64,000 bases of DNA from Dermatophagoides farinae (Eukaryota > Arthropoda > Arachnida > Sarcoptiformes > Pyroglyphidae): the NCBI RefSeq assembly GCF_024713945.1, contig NC_134680.1, forward strand, positions 6,197,501-6,261,500, written 5' to 3'. This document shows, piece after piece, positions 61,135 to 64,000 of this stretch (position 1 is its first letter; each line of letters opens with the position of its first letter). Both the position numbers and the translations under genes were made by a program. Below the pieces are notes generated by a model. That model was not told where the DNA came from, ran no database searches, and saw only the letters and a list, made by a program, of their open reading frames with translations.

Positions 61135-64000
61135 CTAATTCGATCCATTCAATGTGGCTAATGTTGCTGCTGTTGCGGCTGTCAATGCATTCATTTCATT
61201 CAAAGCGGCTTCTTCCAATTCTTGTTTCAATGAATTTTCCGGACTAATTAGACTGCTACGTTTATGTGCATAATTTGTTGTTGTTAATGTTGATGGTGGC
61301 TTTGGTACAGCAGTATTTGCAGCAGTACCATTACTTATGCCATTTTTAGTTGCAGTCATGGTTGATGATGATTTAGGAATTTTCGGTACAGATTTTTTCA
61401 CATCATTTTGAGTATTATTATTACGAACACCTGTTTTAGCCGTAGCGGTTGTTGTTTTTTTCAATGTAGATGACATGGTTGTGGTCGTTGTTCGTTGCTT
61501 CGATAAGTTTGTTGCCGCTTTTGAAGCCGTGGTACCTGGTGTTGTGGTGGATGTTTTGGTAGTAGCAGCTGGACGAATCGATCCAACTTTTGTTGCTGTA
61601 GTAGAAGTTGACAGTGGTTTTCTTGCCGCAATACTATTGCCAGTTGAAGCGGAAGTTGACAGTGGTTTTCTTGCCGCAATACTACTGCCAGTTGAAGCGG
61701 AATTTGTCGATGTTTTTGGTTTCAAAGTTGTTTTTGGTACCGCCGTCGTTGTAGCACGTGTAGTTTTTGGTGCGGTAGTCAAAGTTGAAGTGGTAGCCGG
61801 TTTATTCAATGTAGATTTAGCAGTTGTGGCCGTAGTCTTCAACGTTGTTGTTGAACGATTTGTCAAAGCTGTTCGTGATGGCTTAGCGGCAGCAACTGTA
61901 GTAGTTCCACTTGTAGTTGTCGTTCTAGTTGATGCAGTTGGACGATTTGTTAAGCCAGTGGACCGATTAGTCGATGTCAATCGAGATGACAATGCGGTAC
62001 TTGTCACCGGTTTTTTATCACCAGTTTTAGTTATTGCTGCCGGTTTGCTTCCAGTTGTTGTTTTTGTGTTATTTGAAGATTTAGTAGCAGTTGTTAAACG
62101 AGATGATACTGCTGGACGAGTGGTAGCCGTTGTTTTTGGTGCTAAAGTTTTTGTACCAGCAACAGTTTTGTTATTCGATGTTTTACCTGTTGTCGTTGTT
62201 GTTGTTGTTGTTGATGGAGCAGCGGTTTTGATTGTTGCTTTTGATGGAACAGTACTTTTGACAGGAACAGTAACAGGAGCAACAGAAGCAGGTATAGTTT
62301 CTGAAGTAACCACGACTGGAACTTGTTCCAAAACTTTTTCTGGAATTTCCTCTACTTTCGAAACAATTTCTTTCTTTTCATCAACTGCTAATGGTTCAAC
62401 CAAAGGAAGCTGAACTTTATCTTCATTCAATACTGATAACGGAGCCACTGAATATTCATCCAAATTAGTCTCCACAAATTCAGGTACAGATCTTTTAACT
62501 CGATTAACATCATCATTATTATCACTCATATCAATTACAGGTGATGATGATTCCGATATGAGCATTTTAGAATCTTCAATATCATTGACTATTTTATCGT
62601 CTAATTTGCCAAATAAATCTCCATTAGGAATAGATTTGTCATCATTATTCAGATCAATAATACCATCACTGATGTTTTGGGAAACTGGTGCTTTAATCTC
62701 ATCGGTATTTTGTAATGAAATTTTCGATAAGTTTTCAACAACAATATCATTCATTTTTTCTTCGTGGCTAGTAGTATTCATTGATTGTTGAATATCATAA
62801 TCATCATTAGTAATAACAGTGGCAACAGCAGCAGCTTGAGCTTGCGGAAAATCGGAATCAATCAATTTTTCATCCAATTTAGGATCATTGTCCATTTCAA
62901 ATAATTGTGATCCAATAGTTGTTGTTGTTGTTCTATTATCCAAAATAGATTCATGATACTGTTGTTGTTTAAAATCATTAAATTCTTGTTGTTGCTGTTG
63001 TGGTTCATTCAATCCAAAATCATTAGCATCATCATCACCTTCGATTGGATCGATAATTTTTGCTGGTAACTTTGAATCATCATTAATGTTATTTTCAAAC
63101 ATTAGGTCTGATTTTTCATCATTTGTAAATTGCTAGATTTAAAAAAAAATGAAAAATTCATTATTTATATTGGTTTTCATGCCAAACATACCTGTTCATT
63201 ATAATTATCCAGCTCTTGTTGTTGTGGTGGTGTTGGTGATGGTGGTTGATGATCATATAATAATCCAGATTCTAATTGTGAATTCATCAATAACATTGGT
63301 GTTATCAATGAACCAGGTAAATTTTCCATCGGTTTTGTATAATCTGTTTGAATCATCAAATCATTGGATTCATCATTGAATGAAATTTGATTGGCAAACA
63401 TAAAATCATTCATCATCACTGCACCGGTATCATTATTATTAGCAGAATCATTAATTGGTGAATTAATCAATGTTGGATCAGTAAACGTAGATAATGGAAC
63501 TTCATTTGAATCAATTGTAAAAGAATGATCATCCATATCCATAATATTGCTACCATCATTATTAATTGGATATATTGATGAAGTATCAATAATTGTTGTA
63601 TTTGCCGAACTATTTTCAAATGGATTAACACTCGATAGATTCGCTTGTTGTTGTTGTTCAATCGATTCAAATGATTCAAATGGATTATTTCTATTATTAT
63701 TCTCCATATTATTATAATCATTACTATCTGCTATTACATTGTTAACATTGAATGATTCTGATGATGATTGACAAATGAAATTCATTTCATCCATTTGTTG
63801 TTGTTGTTGTTGATGATTTTGTTGTTCATCATCATCATCATTAACAAGGAGTGGTGATGGTGGTGGTGGTGGTTGTTGTTGTTGTGGTTTACTAATACTA
63901 TTATTATCATCTTCATCATCATCATTATTATAATCAGGTAATAATGTTTTTTCCATTATTAATTCTTCTCTTTCAGCTTTGTTTTCGTATTTGTCATCAC
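61135..64000 (-). CDS. Unrecognised Thr/Ala/Lys-rich acidic-then-basic protein (5' end cut by window)
   Basis: I do not recognise this protein. Two exons are visible: 64000-63192 (the frame remains open to the window edge, reading DDKYENKAEREELIMEK) and 63132-61135, joined in phase 0. An ATG at 63956 would give 920 residues, but the open upstream frame suggests the start lies outside. The N-terminal half is acidic, Asn/Gln-rich and has two NPF motifs (NNPFESFE, VNPFENSS), the ligand of EH domains in endocytosis. The middle is a long Thr/Ser/Ala/Lys-rich basic stretch, disordered and similar in style to microtubule-associated proteins. It includes a tandem repeat of SIAARKPLSTSASTG. The C-terminus, SLKQELEEAALNEMNALTAA, is a probable short helix. 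Function unknown. Confidence 0.7.
61604..61699 (-). repeat. 48-nt in-frame tandem duplication
   Basis: Units 61604-61651 and 61652-61699 differ at a single base (CTATTG versus CTACTG). Each encodes 16 residues including SIAARKPLSTSASTG, so the frame is kept. The near identity points to a recent event. Confidence 0.92.

Noticed and set aside
61475-62413. 312-codon Val-rich frame on the plus strand
   Set aside because: Antisense shadow of the Thr/Ala/Lys-rich protein; poly-Val arises from reversed Thr codons.
1-64000. tRNA, rRNA, CRISPR arrays, transposon or viral genes
   Set aside because: I looked for tRNA B-box-like sequence, reverse transcriptase or transposase motifs and spaced direct repeats, and saw none that stand up. 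The periodic repeats are microsatellites.

Overview
This window is animal nuclear DNA. Its genes have introns with canonical GT...AG ends, most of them 50-150 nt long. The products are metazoan: Rab27, TBCEL, BBS5, a serine incorporator, a fasciclin-domain protein, two luciferase-like acyl-CoA ligases, EXOC7, ferrochelatase and EPS8. The DNA is strongly AT-rich and crowded with microsatellites ((GAT/ATC)n, (CAA/TTG)n, (CA/GT)n, poly-A/T), many of which run into coding sequence as Asn, Gln, His, Ser and Thr runs. This style, with compact introns and an arthropod gene set, suggests an acariform (astigmatid, dust- or scab-mite-like) mite. That assignment is inference; no rRNA or mitochondrial marker is present.

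Layout. 1-1173 (-): Rab27, cut by the left edge. 1174-9072: repeat-rich, with one doubtful membrane-protein frame near 6.0-6.5 kb. 9073-14896 (-): TBCEL in four exons with a 4 kb first intron. 16472-17680 (+): BBS5 in one exon. 17945-20085 (+): serine incorporator in seven exons plus a possible 36-nt microexon. 21557-25873 (+): secreted fasciclin-domain protein of 1264 residues with a long acidic repeat. 26472-28387 and 28974-30867 (+): tandemly duplicated ANL-superfamily acyl-CoA ligases. 31187-33448 (-): EXOC7 in one exon. 35188-39080 (-): a secreted precursor ending in a Lys-Arg site and a 23-residue four-cysteine peptide. 41430-41567 (-): possible exon of an unknown small membrane protein. 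45841-48195 (-): ferrochelatase in five exons. 51163-60141 (+): EPS8 in twelve exons. 61135-64000 (-): unrecognised low-complexity protein cut by the right edge.

The genes are not an operon. Themes recur, though: vesicle targeting and exocytosis (Rab27, EXOC7), cytoskeleton and cilia (TBCEL, BBS5, EPS8), and secreted proteins (FAS1 protein, peptide precursor). The most novel-looking item is the four-cysteine peptide precursor. Its signal-peptide exon lies 2.5 kb from the main exon and joins it in phase. Next come the acidic-repeat FAS1 protein and the diverging ligase pair.

Exon structures were worked out by hand from splice signals, reading phase and recalled family sequences. No database search was run.
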